This document shows, one piece after another, positions 1 through 7,625 of a stretch of 64,000 nt of DNA. The translations under genes were made by a program, and so were the position numbers. The DNA lies in NCBI GenBank assembly GCA_004193595.1, contig RPGQ01000071.1, positions 1-64,000 on the forward strand, read 5' to 3'. Positions within the stretch are counted from its first letter, which is position 1, and each line of letters starts with the position of its first letter. The notes beneath the pieces are model-generated. The model was not told where the DNA came from and did not search any database. It was given only the letters and a program-made list of their open reading frames with translations. Origin of the DNA: Desulfobacteraceae bacterium Eth-SRB2. Its GTDB lineage: Bacteria > Desulfobacterota > Desulfobacteria > Desulfobacterales > UBA11574.

Positions 1-80
1 TCGACCTGTGCAAATGATTCGGAAGGAAACAACGTAAATGCACAAATCATTGCGATGCCGATAACGCTTGCGATGGCCAT
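1..80 (-). CDS. N-terminus of a secreted protein (partial, runs off the window)
   Basis: Reading leftwards from the ATG at 80 gives about 26 codons with no stop before the window edge. They encode a hydrophobic stretch (AIASVIGIAMICAFTLF) followed by SESFAQV, which looks like a Sec signal peptide with cleavage after SFA. Product unknown. No good Shine-Dalgarno is visible, and a GTG nine codons upstream is an alternative start. Too short to assign a family. Confidence 0.45.
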   Translation of the reverse strand, partial: MAIASVIGIAMICAFTLFPSESFAQV

Positions 81-140
81 TTTATTATTATGTGCCAAGA
101 TGTTCACGAAAGATCCCATGTATAAAGGTTACGGGTGCTG

Positions 141-372
141 AAATTCTGGAGTACTGGAGTGTTGGGCAAAAGCCACTAACAGCCATTATTCTATAAATCC
201 AAGCACCCTGTGCACTCGTTCGCCTTGGGTCACTGACACGTGTCGCATACACTTTACCCCTTCCGACGGGCGACTTCATCCCCCAAAAAGGGGGAAAAAT
301 GGGGGAGAGAATGGAGAAATGGAGTACTGGAGTGGTGGAGTGGTGGGGATAAAGAATTGGAGTATTGTAGCG
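141..372. repeat. Wordy intergenic repeat tract (ggagtactggagtg type)
   Basis: The stretch repeats short units such as GGAGTACTGGAGTG, GGAGTGGTGGAG and their variants. The same vocabulary recurs at about 3279, 16.4-17.5 kb (degraded), 36661-36790, 58428-58526, 60828-60942 and 61480-61500. A long open frame on the minus strand across this tract has no protein-like composition, so I treat 81-484 as non-coding. Confidence 0.6.
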
Positions 373-484
373 ATGGGTAAAAGTGTGTTGGACAAATTTC
401 AGAGGACACCGCCCACAACAAGGGGAAAATAAGGGATATTCTGCATGAGTAAGATTATTGATGGCTGAAATAATAAATATTTGG

Positions 485-513
485 TTGACTTTTTCCGTCA
501 ATTGAGATATTTT
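485..513 (+). promoter_or_regulatory. Sigma70-type promoter of the first DUF4143 ATPase
   Basis: TTGACT at 485-490 and TATTTT at 508-513 are separated by 17 bp, ahead of the ATPase gene starting at 558. The predicted start of transcription is near 520. Confidence 0.45.
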
Positions 514-527
514 AACCCTGTTTTAAT

Positions 528-544
528 ATTTATTTAAAATAAAT
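528..544. promoter_or_regulatory. 17-bp perfect palindrome, candidate operator
   Basis: ATTTATTTAAAATAAAT (8 + 1 + 8) lies between the predicted transcription start and the ATG at 558. Comparable palindromes lie upstream of the DUF4143 ATPases at 8867 and 16225, although the sequences differ, so autoregulation or control by a linked regulator is possible. AT-rich palindromes also arise by chance. Confidence 0.4.
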
Positions 545-557
545 TGGCAGGGTGAAA

Positions 558-1799
558 ATGTTGGAAATAGGAAATTATATTCCCAGGATTCTTGAAGATC
601 AAATCAATGCCTATGCGAAATCACCGGAGATCATAGCCATTATAGGTCCTCGGCAGTGCGGTAAGACAACGCTTCTACACCATATTGCCGCCAACCTGAG
701 ATTCACAGAGACCAGTATCATTAATTTCGAAGACCGGGATGAACTTAATCTGTTCACGCATGATATAAAAGCCTTTGCCGAGCTTCATGTGCTGGGGCAG
801 GAATTTCTTTTTATTGATGAATTTCAATATGCTACCAGTGGTGGAAAAAATTTAAAATATATTTATGATCATTTCCCCGTGAAAATTTTTATTACCGGTT
901 CTTCGTCAACTGAATTATCCGTGCAGAGTATACAATACCTTGTGGGACGGATATTTGTATTTAATCTTTATCCATTCTCATTCAAGGAATATTTACGTTT
1001 CAAAGAACCCAAACTGGGGCAACTGATAGATAACAGGACGGAGATCGGTCCCGAAATTATAAAAAGGATCAACAGCCATTATGCCGATTTTCAAATCTAT
1101 GGCGGATATCCAAGGGTGGCCCTTTCTTTAACAAACAAAGAAAAAGAAACCGTTATCAAGAACATTTTCAATACCTACCTGCTCCGTGAGATCAATCAGA
1201 TACTCAATTATCGGGATGAATTCAAATTAACCCAACTGATCAACACACTCGCCCTTCAGATTGGAAGCAGCATAAACTATAACGAACTTTCATCGGTCAC
1301 GGGATTCAACCACAAGGAACTGCTTGAAGCGATCGAACTCCTTGAAAAAACATTTGTTATTCAAAGAAGCACACCTTTTTATAAAAATAAGAGGCTGGAG
1401 CTTGTGAAATCGCCAAAGTTTTTTTTCGTCGACAATGGTTTCCGAAATATGGCCATTAAGAATTTCCTTCCGGCATCGAGCCGAACGGACGTCGGTGCCT
1501 TAAACGAAAATTTTATTGCAACGGAACTTATTAAAAAAGGCTACCCGATACGCTACTGGCGCACTAAATCCAAGGCTGAGGTAGACTTCATTATCGAGGA
1601 CCGGGGCGAAATAATCCCGTTAGAAGTTAAAACAACCCTCAATAAACCGTCCGTTTCACGATCGTTTAGAAGTTTCCTCGAAAAATATGCACCATCGCGA
1701 GGATTTATTACTTCACAGCAATTGTATGATAAAGTCAAAGTAAACGACACATCCGTAAAGATGGTTCCACACTGGTATTTTGATCTTCATAAAACATAG
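558..1799 (+). CDS. Stand-alone AAA ATPase, DUF4143 family (copy 1)
   Basis: The 413-residue protein has a P-loop ATPase domain with Walker A GPRQCGKTT at residues 30-38 and Walker B FLFIDEF near 83-89. A winged-helix-like middle and a DUF4143 C-terminus follow, with EVDFIIEDRGE and IPLEVKTT, resembling the D...ExK core of PDDEXK folds. Such proteins are common solitary ATPases of unknown cellular role. The ATG at 558 is preferred over the GTG at 552 because GGCAGGG lies at a suitable distance. The gene stands alone behind its own promoter and palindrome. It is one of five dissimilar relatives in the first 16 kb, and the sequence appears intact. Confidence 0.85.
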   Translation: MLEIGNYIPRILEDQINAYAKSPEIIAIIGPRQCGKTTLLHHIAANLRFTETSIINFEDRDELNLFTHDIKAFAELHVLGQEFLFIDEFQYATSGGKNLKYIYDHFPVKIFITGSSSTELSVQSIQYLVGRIFVFNLYPFSFKEYLRFKEPKLGQLIDNRTEIGPEIIKRINSHYADFQIYGGYPRVALSLTNKEKETVIKNIFNTYLLREINQILNYRDEFKLTQLINTLALQIGSSINYNELSSVTGFNHKELLEAIELLEKTFVIQRSTPFYKNKRLELVKSPKFFFVDNGFRNMAIKNFLPASSRTDVGALNENFIATELIKKGYPIRYWRTKSKAEVDFIIEDRGEIIPLEVKTTLNKPSVSRSFRSFLEKYAPSRGFITSQQLYDKVKVNDTSVKMVPHWYFDLHKT

Positions 1800-2048
1800 G
1801 GTTTTGGATTAAAAGAAAAGGTGTCGGGTGTCAGGAATCGCAAGACCTAAAACCTGAACAGCCAGAGGCTGACAAGCACTGACACCTTAAACCCGAAACC
1901 TACATGTGCCCTGAAGACTGAAACCTGAATCAGCCATTAGCTTGATGGTATAAGTTTAAGGGGGCGGCACATCCTCTTAAAAGGGTTAAAAATGGGGGAT
2001 ATTGAGGGTCGGTTGCCGCATCAATTTTTTCATAATATATAATTCTGA
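1800..2048. repeat. Intergenic region with ggtgtcaggtgtcagg-type words
   Basis: No gene is seen. At 1820-1912 the strand reads GGTGTCGGGTGTCAGGAA, then CTGACAAGCACTGACACC and AAACCTGA words, which can fold back on each other. The same words recur at 5125, 8958-9022, 22240-22385, 37865, 38385, 40170 and 45637-45722. Confidence 0.55.
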
Positions 2049-2077
2049 TTGACAGATTATGCGTTTTCTGGTAGTTT
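2049..2077 (+). promoter_or_regulatory. Promoter with probable leaderless start
   Basis: TTGACA at 2049-2054 is followed after 17 bp by TAGTTT at 2072-2077. The ATG of the next gene is only 7 bp further on at 2085, which is where transcription would start. No Shine-Dalgarno is present. This suggests a leaderless message, though the -10 hexamer is weak. Confidence 0.35.
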
Positions 2078-2084
2078 GTCCTGT

Positions 2085-3284
2085 ATGATACCTCGTACTC
2101 TCGAAACAAAGCTGCGCGAACTGGCGGGCTATTACCCTGCTGTCTTGGTTACAGGTCCCCGGCAGTCGGGCAAGACAACCCTGTGCCAGATGGCGTACCC
2201 GGACAGACGCTATGTGTCGCTGGAAGCATTGGACATCCGTGATTTTGCACGTAGCGATCCACGGGGATTTTTGGCTGAGTACGCCGATGGCGCCATTATT
2301 GATGAAATCCAGCATGTCCCTGAATTGTTCAACTATTTGCAGAGCGATATTGACACCCGCCCGGATCCGGGCCGGTTCATCCTGACCGGTTCGCAGCATT
2401 TTGGATTATCGCAATCCATTGCCCAATCGCTGGCGGGACGCTGCGGCATTCTGGTGCTATTGCCACCCAGTCTGGAAGAACTGCGTTCCTTTTCGACCGC
2501 ACCTGCCAACTTGTTCCCCCTGCTCTGGCAAGGGGCTTATCCCAGAATTTACGATCGTGACATTCCGGCTCACCAATGGTTGGCGGATTATACCGCCACC
2601 TACGTACAGCGCGACGTGCGTCAAGTTATCAACGTCAGTGACCTCCAAACCTTCACCGGATTTTTGAAACTCTGTGCCGGGCGTACGGCACAGGAGATCA
2701 ATCTTTCGGCCCTCGGCAACGACGCCGGGGTGTCATACAATACCGTGCGCTCCTGGCTGTCTGTTCTGGAAACCAGCTACATCATCCATCGGCTGCCGGC
2801 ATGGCACACCAACATCCGCAAGCAAGTGGTCAAAGCACCCAAGCTGCATTTTTTCGATAGCGGCCTGGCGTGTTACCTGTTGGGTATCCGCGAACCGGAG
2901 CAACTTCGCCTCCACCCCCTACGTGGTGCCATCTTCGAAAGCTGGGTCATCTCCGAAATCTACAAGGCCGGCGTGCATAGCGGCGTACAGCCCAGTTTGT
3001 TTCATTATCGGGAGGCCCGGGGGCTTGAAATCGACCTACTCATCGAGCAGGGCCAAGAACTGGCAACCGTCGAGATCAAGTCGGGCGCCACCACGACTGC
3101 GGATTTTTTCAAAAACCTCAAGCGCTTTTCTGATCGCATGAAAAGTGCGGGTAAGACACGCCGTATTCGAAGCCATGTTGTGTATGGCGGCGATGAATCT
3201 CAGCAACGCTCTGATGCACAGGTGCTGTCCTGGCGCCACGCTCGACGGGTGGTCGTGGGTGAATCGCCTGGAAAAATGGAGTAA
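2085..3284 (+). CDS. Stand-alone AAA ATPase, DUF4143 family (copy 2)
   Basis: The 399-residue protein opens with MIPRTLETKL, typical of this family. Walker A is GPRQSGKTT at residues 24-32, Walker B-like AIIDEIQ lies near residue 80, and the C-terminal EIDLLIEQGQ/TVEIKSG corresponds to the PDDEXK-like DUF4143 end. A TTG 12 codons upstream is possible but would sit inside the predicted -35 box, so I use the ATG at 2085. Its codon usage is more GC-rich than copies 1 and 3, suggesting a separate acquisition. The function of the family is not established. The gene stands alone and appears intact. Confidence 0.85.
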   Translation: MIPRTLETKLRELAGYYPAVLVTGPRQSGKTTLCQMAYPDRRYVSLEALDIRDFARSDPRGFLAEYADGAIIDEIQHVPELFNYLQSDIDTRPDPGRFILTGSQHFGLSQSIAQSLAGRCGILVLLPPSLEELRSFSTAPANLFPLLWQGAYPRIYDRDIPAHQWLADYTATYVQRDVRQVINVSDLQTFTGFLKLCAGRTAQEINLSALGNDAGVSYNTVRSWLSVLETSYIIHRLPAWHTNIRKQVVKAPKLHFFDSGLACYLLGIREPEQLRLHPLRGAIFESWVISEIYKAGVHSGVQPSLFHYREARGLEIDLLIEQGQELATVEIKSGATTTADFFKNLKRFSDRMKSAGKTRRIRSHVVYGGDESQQRSDAQVLSWRHARRVVVGESPGKME

Positions 3285-3710
3285 TGGCGTGTTGGAATAC
3301 CGGCTATTGTTTTTTTCTTTACTTTTCTTGCAAAATTGGACATGGACTGTAATTTCAGAACTCCTGACCTGTATACGTAATTTCAACGTGATATGAAGGT
3401 TTAGTCGTAATTTCAGATGCAACAATTTGAACATCGAACATCGATCGTTCAACGTCGAATGTGGAAGGCGCTTCGCTTTGTCTTTATTATAAATGGTAGA
3501 ATACATTATTCGATATTCAACGTTCGATGTTCGACGTTCATCTTTTATATGCCCTCAAGGTGTGGATTCCTCATTAAAATATGTTGAATCTGAATTTACG
3601 CCAGGTCAGTAGCCCTGAATTTGCGGATAATCCCCTTCAAGCTTTGAAACAAATTGTTTTCCTCGCGGCCTAAAAGATGACTTTTCCGCAGAGTTTTGCA
3701 AAATAGTCTT
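3285..3710. repeat. Intergenic region with a 30-bp-arm inverted repeat
   Basis: The strand at 3428-3457 (TGAACATCGAACATCGATCG...) and the strand at 3510-3540 (...CGTTCGATGTTCGACGTTCA) are imperfect reverse complements around a 52-bp centre. That centre includes GGAAGGCGCTTCGCTTTGTC. It is a dispersed palindromic repeat, not a gene. Nothing else is recognised in the interval. Confidence 0.6.
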
Positions 3711-4829
3711 ATGTTTCGCACTCAACAACAATTCATCACCCAAGATCTTGCCAAAAAAATGGTTTTTTTAACCGGTCCGCGGCAAGTGGGTAAAACGTAT
3801 CTGGCACAAGAAATCGCAAAAGGCTTTCAGAAATCCGTCTATCTGAATTATGATTACTTCGAAGATCGTGACATCATCAAAAATGCCGGATGGTTGCTCG
3901 ATACCGAACTCCTCATTCTGGATGAACTGCACAAGATGGAAGGCTGGAAGAACTATCTGAAAGGCGTTTATGATACAAAACCCGGAAATCTAAAAATTAC
4001 CGTGACCGGCAGTGCCCGCCTCGATATGTTACGCAGAAGTGGCGATTCCATGGCCGGCCGTTTTTTTAACCACAGACTCAACCCCTTTTCTCTTGTGGAA
4101 CTCCCGGGAAATGCAGAAAAAAACCTTGAAAGGCTTATAACAAGGGGCGGATTTCCAGAACCCTATCTGGCAGAAACGGAGGATGAGGCAAACCGATGGC
4201 GCATGCAGTATGTTGACGGACTGATACGGAATGATATCCTTGACTTTGAAAAAATTCATGATTTCAAAGCTATTCAGCTTACCCTCGAAATGCTCCGTCA
4301 TCGTGTCGGATCATCGTTGTCGTTCACCTCTCTGGCAAGGGACATTCATTGCTCACCCAACACCATTAAGCGTTATGTTGAGATTCTCGAGGCACTTTTC
4401 ATCATCTTCAGGATCACGCCCTATCATCGCAATATTGCACGATCACTTCTCAAGGAGCCAAAGATATACTTTTACGATACAGGTATGGTCAAGGGAGACG
4501 AAGGGGTCCGCTTTGAGAATCTGGTCGCATGCTGTTTACTAAAGCATTTGAATGCCATCGAGGACTACGAAGGAAAAAGAGCGGAACTCAAGTATCTGCG
4601 CACCAAAGAGAAAAAGGAAGTCGATTTTGCATTGGTCGTTGAAGACCGTCCCATTTCCTTGGTTGAAACCAAACTGTCCGATGTAACCGTCAGCCCGACA
4701 CTTAAATATTTTAACCGGAAATACGGATTTTCCGCAATCCAGGTAATCAAGAATCTGCGTCAGGAAAGGATATCTGATCTGGTTGAATTGCGTAAAGGGG
4801 TCAATTTCTTGAAAACACTCAAATTATGA
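3711..4829 (+). CDS. Stand-alone AAA ATPase, DUF4143 family (copy 3)
   Basis: The 372-residue protein has Walker A GPRQVGKTY at residues 22-30, Walker B LLILDEL near 70, and a DUF4143 C-terminus containing KEVDFALVVEDR followed by SLVETKL. That last element keeps the E-x-K spacing of a PDDEXK-like core. The ATG at 3711 is chosen over a TTG five codons upstream. No Shine-Dalgarno is visible at either, and an AT-rich AAAATAG lies just ahead, so the start may be leaderless as for copies 2 and 4. Otherwise intact and solitary, role unknown. Confidence 0.82.
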   Translation: MFRTQQQFITQDLAKKMVFLTGPRQVGKTYLAQEIAKGFQKSVYLNYDYFEDRDIIKNAGWLLDTELLILDELHKMEGWKNYLKGVYDTKPGNLKITVTGSARLDMLRRSGDSMAGRFFNHRLNPFSLVELPGNAEKNLERLITRGGFPEPYLAETEDEANRWRMQYVDGLIRNDILDFEKIHDFKAIQLTLEMLRHRVGSSLSFTSLARDIHCSPNTIKRYVEILEALFIIFRITPYHRNIARSLLKEPKIYFYDTGMVKGDEGVRFENLVACCLLKHLNAIEDYEGKRAELKYLRTKEKKEVDFALVVEDRPISLVETKLSDVTVSPTLKYFNRKYGFSAIQVIKNLRQERISDLVELRKGVNFLKTLKL

Positions 4830-5207
4830 AAACCCACCCCTTCTCCCATCATTCCAATCGCCGTCTTTCCTGCACGAAGTATCCGTACAGGATAAACCTG
4901 ATTCGTGAACCTTCTCTTTTATCCCTGGGACCCTTAACCTATCAGAAATGTCAAGCATCTTAATGGCAAAATAGTCATATAATACAGCCTTGTTTTGTGA
5001 CTTTTTATCATAAAATATAAGGTTTGAATGTAGTGCTCAGCGTATCTTGACGCGACGATGGAAGGGTGGAGGGCGGTTTTAGTTACCTCGCTTCCTTTTT
5101 GCTTCAGACGGGATCTTCGACAGGTGTCAGTGCTTGTCAGCCCGCTTCAAGAAGAATAATTCGTTTCCATATGGAGAGATGGGGTGATGCGGTTACAGAT
5201 TTTATTA
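4830..5207. other. Gene-free interval
   Basis: I see no gene. The interval holds degenerate dispersed-repeat words, for example GGTGTCAGTGCTTGTCAG near 5124 and ATGGAGAGATGGGGTGATG near 5170, and then the promoter of the Phd/VapC operon. Confidence 0.5.
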
Positions 5208-5249
5208 TTGACAATATACCATAAATATGTAAAATATGATTATCATATT
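5208..5249 (+). promoter_or_regulatory. Promoter and palindromic operator of the Phd/VapC operon
   Basis: TTGACA at 5208-5213 and TAAAAT at 5230-5235 are 16 bp apart. The perfect palindrome AATATGATTATCATATT at 5233-5249 overlaps the -10 box. Antitoxins of the Phd/YefM family usually bind such palindromes to repress their own operon, so this is the likely autoregulatory site. A strong GGAGG follows at 5256-5260, 7 nt before the ATG. Confidence 0.65.
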
Positions 5250-5267
5250 ATACATGGAGGTGTATAA

Positions 5268-5546
5268 ATGGAAAAGCGCATATCTGCCACCCGGGCTGTA
5301 AGAGATTTTTCTGAAGTGCTCAATACAATAAAATTCAAAGGGATTCATTATATTATTGAAAGAGGCGGGAAACCAGTGGCATCTATGAAACCGATCGATG
5401 AAAAAACAGACATTAAGACGCTGGGAGAACTAAAAGCCTTACTGAAAAAACTGCCAAGATTAGATGAAGAATTAAATGCCTTTTTGGAGGATATTGAAGA
5501 TATCCGTAAAGATCAGCCTCCTATCCCGGACATTTCACAAGTCTGA
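5268..5546 (+). CDS. Phd/YefM-family antitoxin
   Basis: The 92-residue protein starts MEKRISATRAVRDFSEVLN and continues with YIIERGGKPVASMKP. This is the usual DNA-binding N-terminal half of Phd/YefM antitoxins, followed by an acidic helical tail (DEELNAFLEDIEDIRKD) of the kind that wraps the toxin. Start chosen from GGAGG at 7 nt. It lies directly behind a palindromic promoter and 40 nt ahead of a PIN-domain toxin, so the two form a type II toxin-antitoxin operon. The antitoxin should neutralise the RNase and, with it, repress the operon. Intact. Confidence 0.85.
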   Translation: MEKRISATRAVRDFSEVLNTIKFKGIHYIIERGGKPVASMKPIDEKTDIKTLGELKALLKKLPRLDEELNAFLEDIEDIRKDQPPIPDISQV

Positions 5547-5586
5547 GGTGTTCATTAAATATTCGGGCTATGGCAATGGAGGATTT

Positions 5587-6006
5587 ATGGGAGTAATTCT
5601 CGACACAAGTGTTCTTATTGAAGCCGAAAGACAAGAATCTGAAATCCAGCAATTTGCAGAAAGTCGAGAAGAAGAGGTCTTTGGACTGAGTGTTATCTCA
5701 GTTGCTGAGCTCCTTCACGGTGTGCACCGAGCAGATTCGACTAAAAGACGCATTAAGAGAAGCACTTACGTGGAGAAGGTCATTGAGCTGTTTCCAATCT
5801 ATAATTTTGAAATCTCAATCGCCAGGATATACGCAGAGCTATGGTCTGATCTGAGCAAGAGAGGTATTCAGATCGGTGCCCATGACCTCATCATCGGTTC
5901 TACCGCCCTCTCCCTCGGGTTTTCAGTGGCCACCTACAATGAAAGGCATTTTGAAAAGATTGAGGGGCTCAAAATCGAAATGATATGGAAACGCTTTGAG
6001 AAATGA
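5587..6006 (+). CDS. PIN-domain toxin (VapC type)
   Basis: The 139-residue protein starts MGVILDTSVLIEAERQ. The first catalytic Asp is in LDTS, a Glu is in VAELLHG, and Asp residues are in GAHDLIIGSTAL and after TYNERHF: the arrangement of a Mg-dependent PIN ribonuclease. VapC toxins usually cleave tRNA or rRNA; this one's target is unknown. GGAGGA precedes the ATG by 3 nt. It pairs with the Phd-type antitoxin upstream. Its stop overlaps the ATG of a truncated ParE-like frame (ATGA), suggesting that a third gene once belonged to the operon. Confidence 0.85.
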   Translation: MGVILDTSVLIEAERQESEIQQFAESREEEVFGLSVISVAELLHGVHRADSTKRRIKRSTYVEKVIELFPIYNFEISIARIYAELWSDLSKRGIQIGAHDLIIGSTALSLGFSVATYNERHFEKIEGLKIEMIWKRFEK

Positions 6007-6104
6007 CCTACGATTTTCATCCCGAAGCAGAAGACGAATTTCTTTCGGCTATCAATCCGCATTCCCGTTTAATCGATGCATCCGAGGCTTTATCCGGTTG
6101 GTGA
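6003..6104 (+). pseudogene. ParE/RelE-type toxin stub
   Basis: The first 17 residues, MTYDFHPEAEDEFLSAI, match the usual beginning of ParE/RelE-superfamily toxins. The frame then leaves the family and stops after 33 codons. From 6052 the DNA carries 23 bases identical to 7171-7193, the 3' end of the lipoprotein gene at 7168-7500. The toxin was therefore cut by a recombination that joined it to a fragment of that gene. The ATG overlaps the VapC stop. Confidence 0.6.
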
Positions 6105-6223
6105 TGGCTGCCTTTTAAAAAAAATCTTGGCATGGTGGCAAAAAGTGATACCATTTCATCTGTGAACCGCAACCATCGAAAAACATTGGCCGCCGTATTG
6201 CCGATCCGGTCTCCGGCAATATT

Positions 6224-6348
6224 GACGGTTTCGTAAAAAGTCCAACTTCTGCGTTGTGCTGCATTTCGCAATCATTCAACGTACGATAAATACGCCTCAT
6301 GATTACAAAATTTGCACGCCTTGAATTTGAACTTTTTACGATTTCATC
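6224..6348. mobile_element. Palindromic MITE-like element, copy 1
   Basis: The ends GACGGTTTCGTAAAAAGTCC and GAACTTTTTACGA... are imperfect inverted repeats. Inside, TTTCGCAATCATT and CATGATTACAAAATTTGC are also inverted. A near-identical copy lies at 41770-41920, and a single end (ACTTTTTACGAGACCATC) remains at 62659-62676. There is no coding capacity. This copy has removed the 5' end of hicA. Confidence 0.75.
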
Positions 6349-6546
6349 AATATTGAATGGCGGAGAATAGAAGCCCTCTTCAAAGCTGCGGGCTGCAAGA
6401 TCATCGAGGGTAGCGGCTCCAGAATTACTATTTTGCATAAAGGCCGAAAAGCGGCCTTCCACCGCCCGCATCCCGGCAAGGAAGCCTTGCGGTATCGGGT
6501 AAGCGCAGCCCGCGATTTTCTTAAGCTGATAGGAATTACGCCATGA
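6343..6546 (+). pseudogene. hicA: HicA toxin, 5'-truncated by a MITE
   Basis: The frame reads INIEWRRIEALFKAAG, then IIEGSGSRITILHKGRK and FHRPHPGKE, ending FLKLIGITP. This is the double-stranded-RNA-binding-like HicA family, complete from about the first helix to the C-terminus. The start codon and roughly the first 20 residues are missing where the element at 6224-6348 abuts. Its stop overlaps the ATG of hicB (ATGA), the usual hicAB coupling. With no start codon it is probably not made, which would leave the antitoxin alone. Confidence 0.7.
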
Positions 6547-6881
6547 AAAACGCTATGACTTACAAAGGCTATGCCGCTCGCATTGAGTTTGACGCCAAAA
6601 ATCGTATTTTCTTTGGCCGCCTGGCGGGCATTCGAGATATCATCACCTTCCACGGCAAAACCGTGGATGAGCTGGAAGCAGCCTTCAAAGAGGCGGTTGA
6701 CGATTATCTTGCCACCTGCGCCAAGCTGGGAGATGAGCCTAACAAACCATACTCCGGCAAACTCACCTTGCGCATTCCACCTATAGTTCATGCTGCTATT
6801 GCCACTGCAGCCGAGACCAGTGGTAAAAGCCTCAATAAATGGGTTGCTGATATACTGGATCAAGCCACGCATACACGTTAG
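6543..6881 (+). CDS. hicB: HicB-family antitoxin
   Basis: The 112-residue protein has an N-terminal HicB fold (YKGYAARIEFDAKNRIFFG, then DELEAAFKEAVDDYL). Its C-terminal ribbon-helix-helix-like segment (KLTLRIPPIVHAAIATAAE, then SLNKWVADIL) is expected to bind DNA. It normally blocks HicA, an mRNA interferase, and represses the hic operon. Here the upstream hicA has lost its beginning, so the antitoxin is orphaned and its own promoter is unclear. The frame is intact. Confidence 0.85.
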   Translation: MKNAMTYKGYAARIEFDAKNRIFFGRLAGIRDIITFHGKTVDELEAAFKEAVDDYLATCAKLGDEPNKPYSGKLTLRIPPIVHAAIATAAETSGKSLNKWVADILDQATHTR

Positions 6882-7167
6882 GTTTTCTGGGCTATTCAAG
6901 TTCTTCATCTCCATTCAAGTCTGGAGGTAACTACTCAGGTTGTCGGTGAGATGGTCTGTCACCAGTGTTCATCTCCTGGTCTTGCCCGCGACGATCGCCT
7001 TTTCAATCGCATCCCTGTCCAATTTGTTGGCAAATTGTTCTATGTTTCTCTTCGTTTGTTCTGGTGCCACACATTATAGAAATCAGAATCCAAAGGTGTA
7101 GAACTCGCTCATCCAATCCTCGATGTGATTGGTGCCGGCAGCCAATTGCTCTCCTTGTCCTTAACGG
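6882..7167. other. Unrecognised decayed coding remnant
   Basis: The minus strand carries short protein-like stretches (for example LDRDAIEKAIVAGKTRR, and AAGTNHIEDWMSEFYTFGF) broken by stops. I could not assign a family. It may be the remains of one gene between the hic locus and the lipoprotein. Confidence 0.3.
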
Positions 7168-7500
7168 TTATTTCAATCCGCATTCCCGTTTAATCTCTGC
7201 AATCTTGTCATCCAGCATCTTGTTGTATTCACCGGTTGCCACCTTTGCCTTGGTTCCTTCTGTACCCGTGGCAACACCTACAACGAGGCTGACCGGTACG
7301 ATGGCAGTAACGCCGGCCGCCATCTGCTGGCTGGCATGGGTTTTTTCGCTTTGCAAGACCCTGATATCAGCCTCGGCAGTAGCGCAGTTCACCGGTTTTT
7401 TCGCGTCTGCTTCCCCTTTCTTAATGGTGGCTGTGGATGCACATGCAATTAAAAGTGTGCATAAAAAAATTGTCGTAATTGTCATGGTTACTTTTCTCAT
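7168..7500 (-). CDS. Small predicted lipoprotein
   Basis: The 110-residue protein begins with a lipoprotein signal peptide (IFLCTLLIACAS; lipobox LIAC with the acylated Cys at 20). The mature part has a small Gly/Ala/Val-rich, glycine-zipper-like hydrophobic stretch (GVTAIVPVSLVVGVATG) and a charged C-terminal helix ending IKRECGLK. It should be anchored to a membrane facing the periplasm. GGAG lies about 8 nt before the ATG. Function unknown. The last 23 bases of the gene are repeated at 6052-6074 beside the ParE stub. Confidence 0.7.
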   Translation of the reverse strand: MRKVTMTITTIFLCTLLIACASTATIKKGEADAKKPVNCATAEADIRVLQSEKTHASQQMAAGVTAIVPVSLVVGVATGTEGTKAKVATGEYNKMLDDKIAEIKRECGLK

Positions 7501-7625
7501 TTTTAACTCCTTTTTTGTTATTAATTCTTCGTAAACGCGGTTATTTCATCTCTCTAAACGTCTGAAACTAAGTAAATCAAATAAATAATAGATTTTCCCC
7601 ATTTTGTTTACGATCAATTAGGGTA

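Noticed and set aside
88-501. 137-codon minus-strand frame at the window start
   Set aside because: It runs through repeated ggagtactgg words and has no ribosome-binding site or protein-like pattern.
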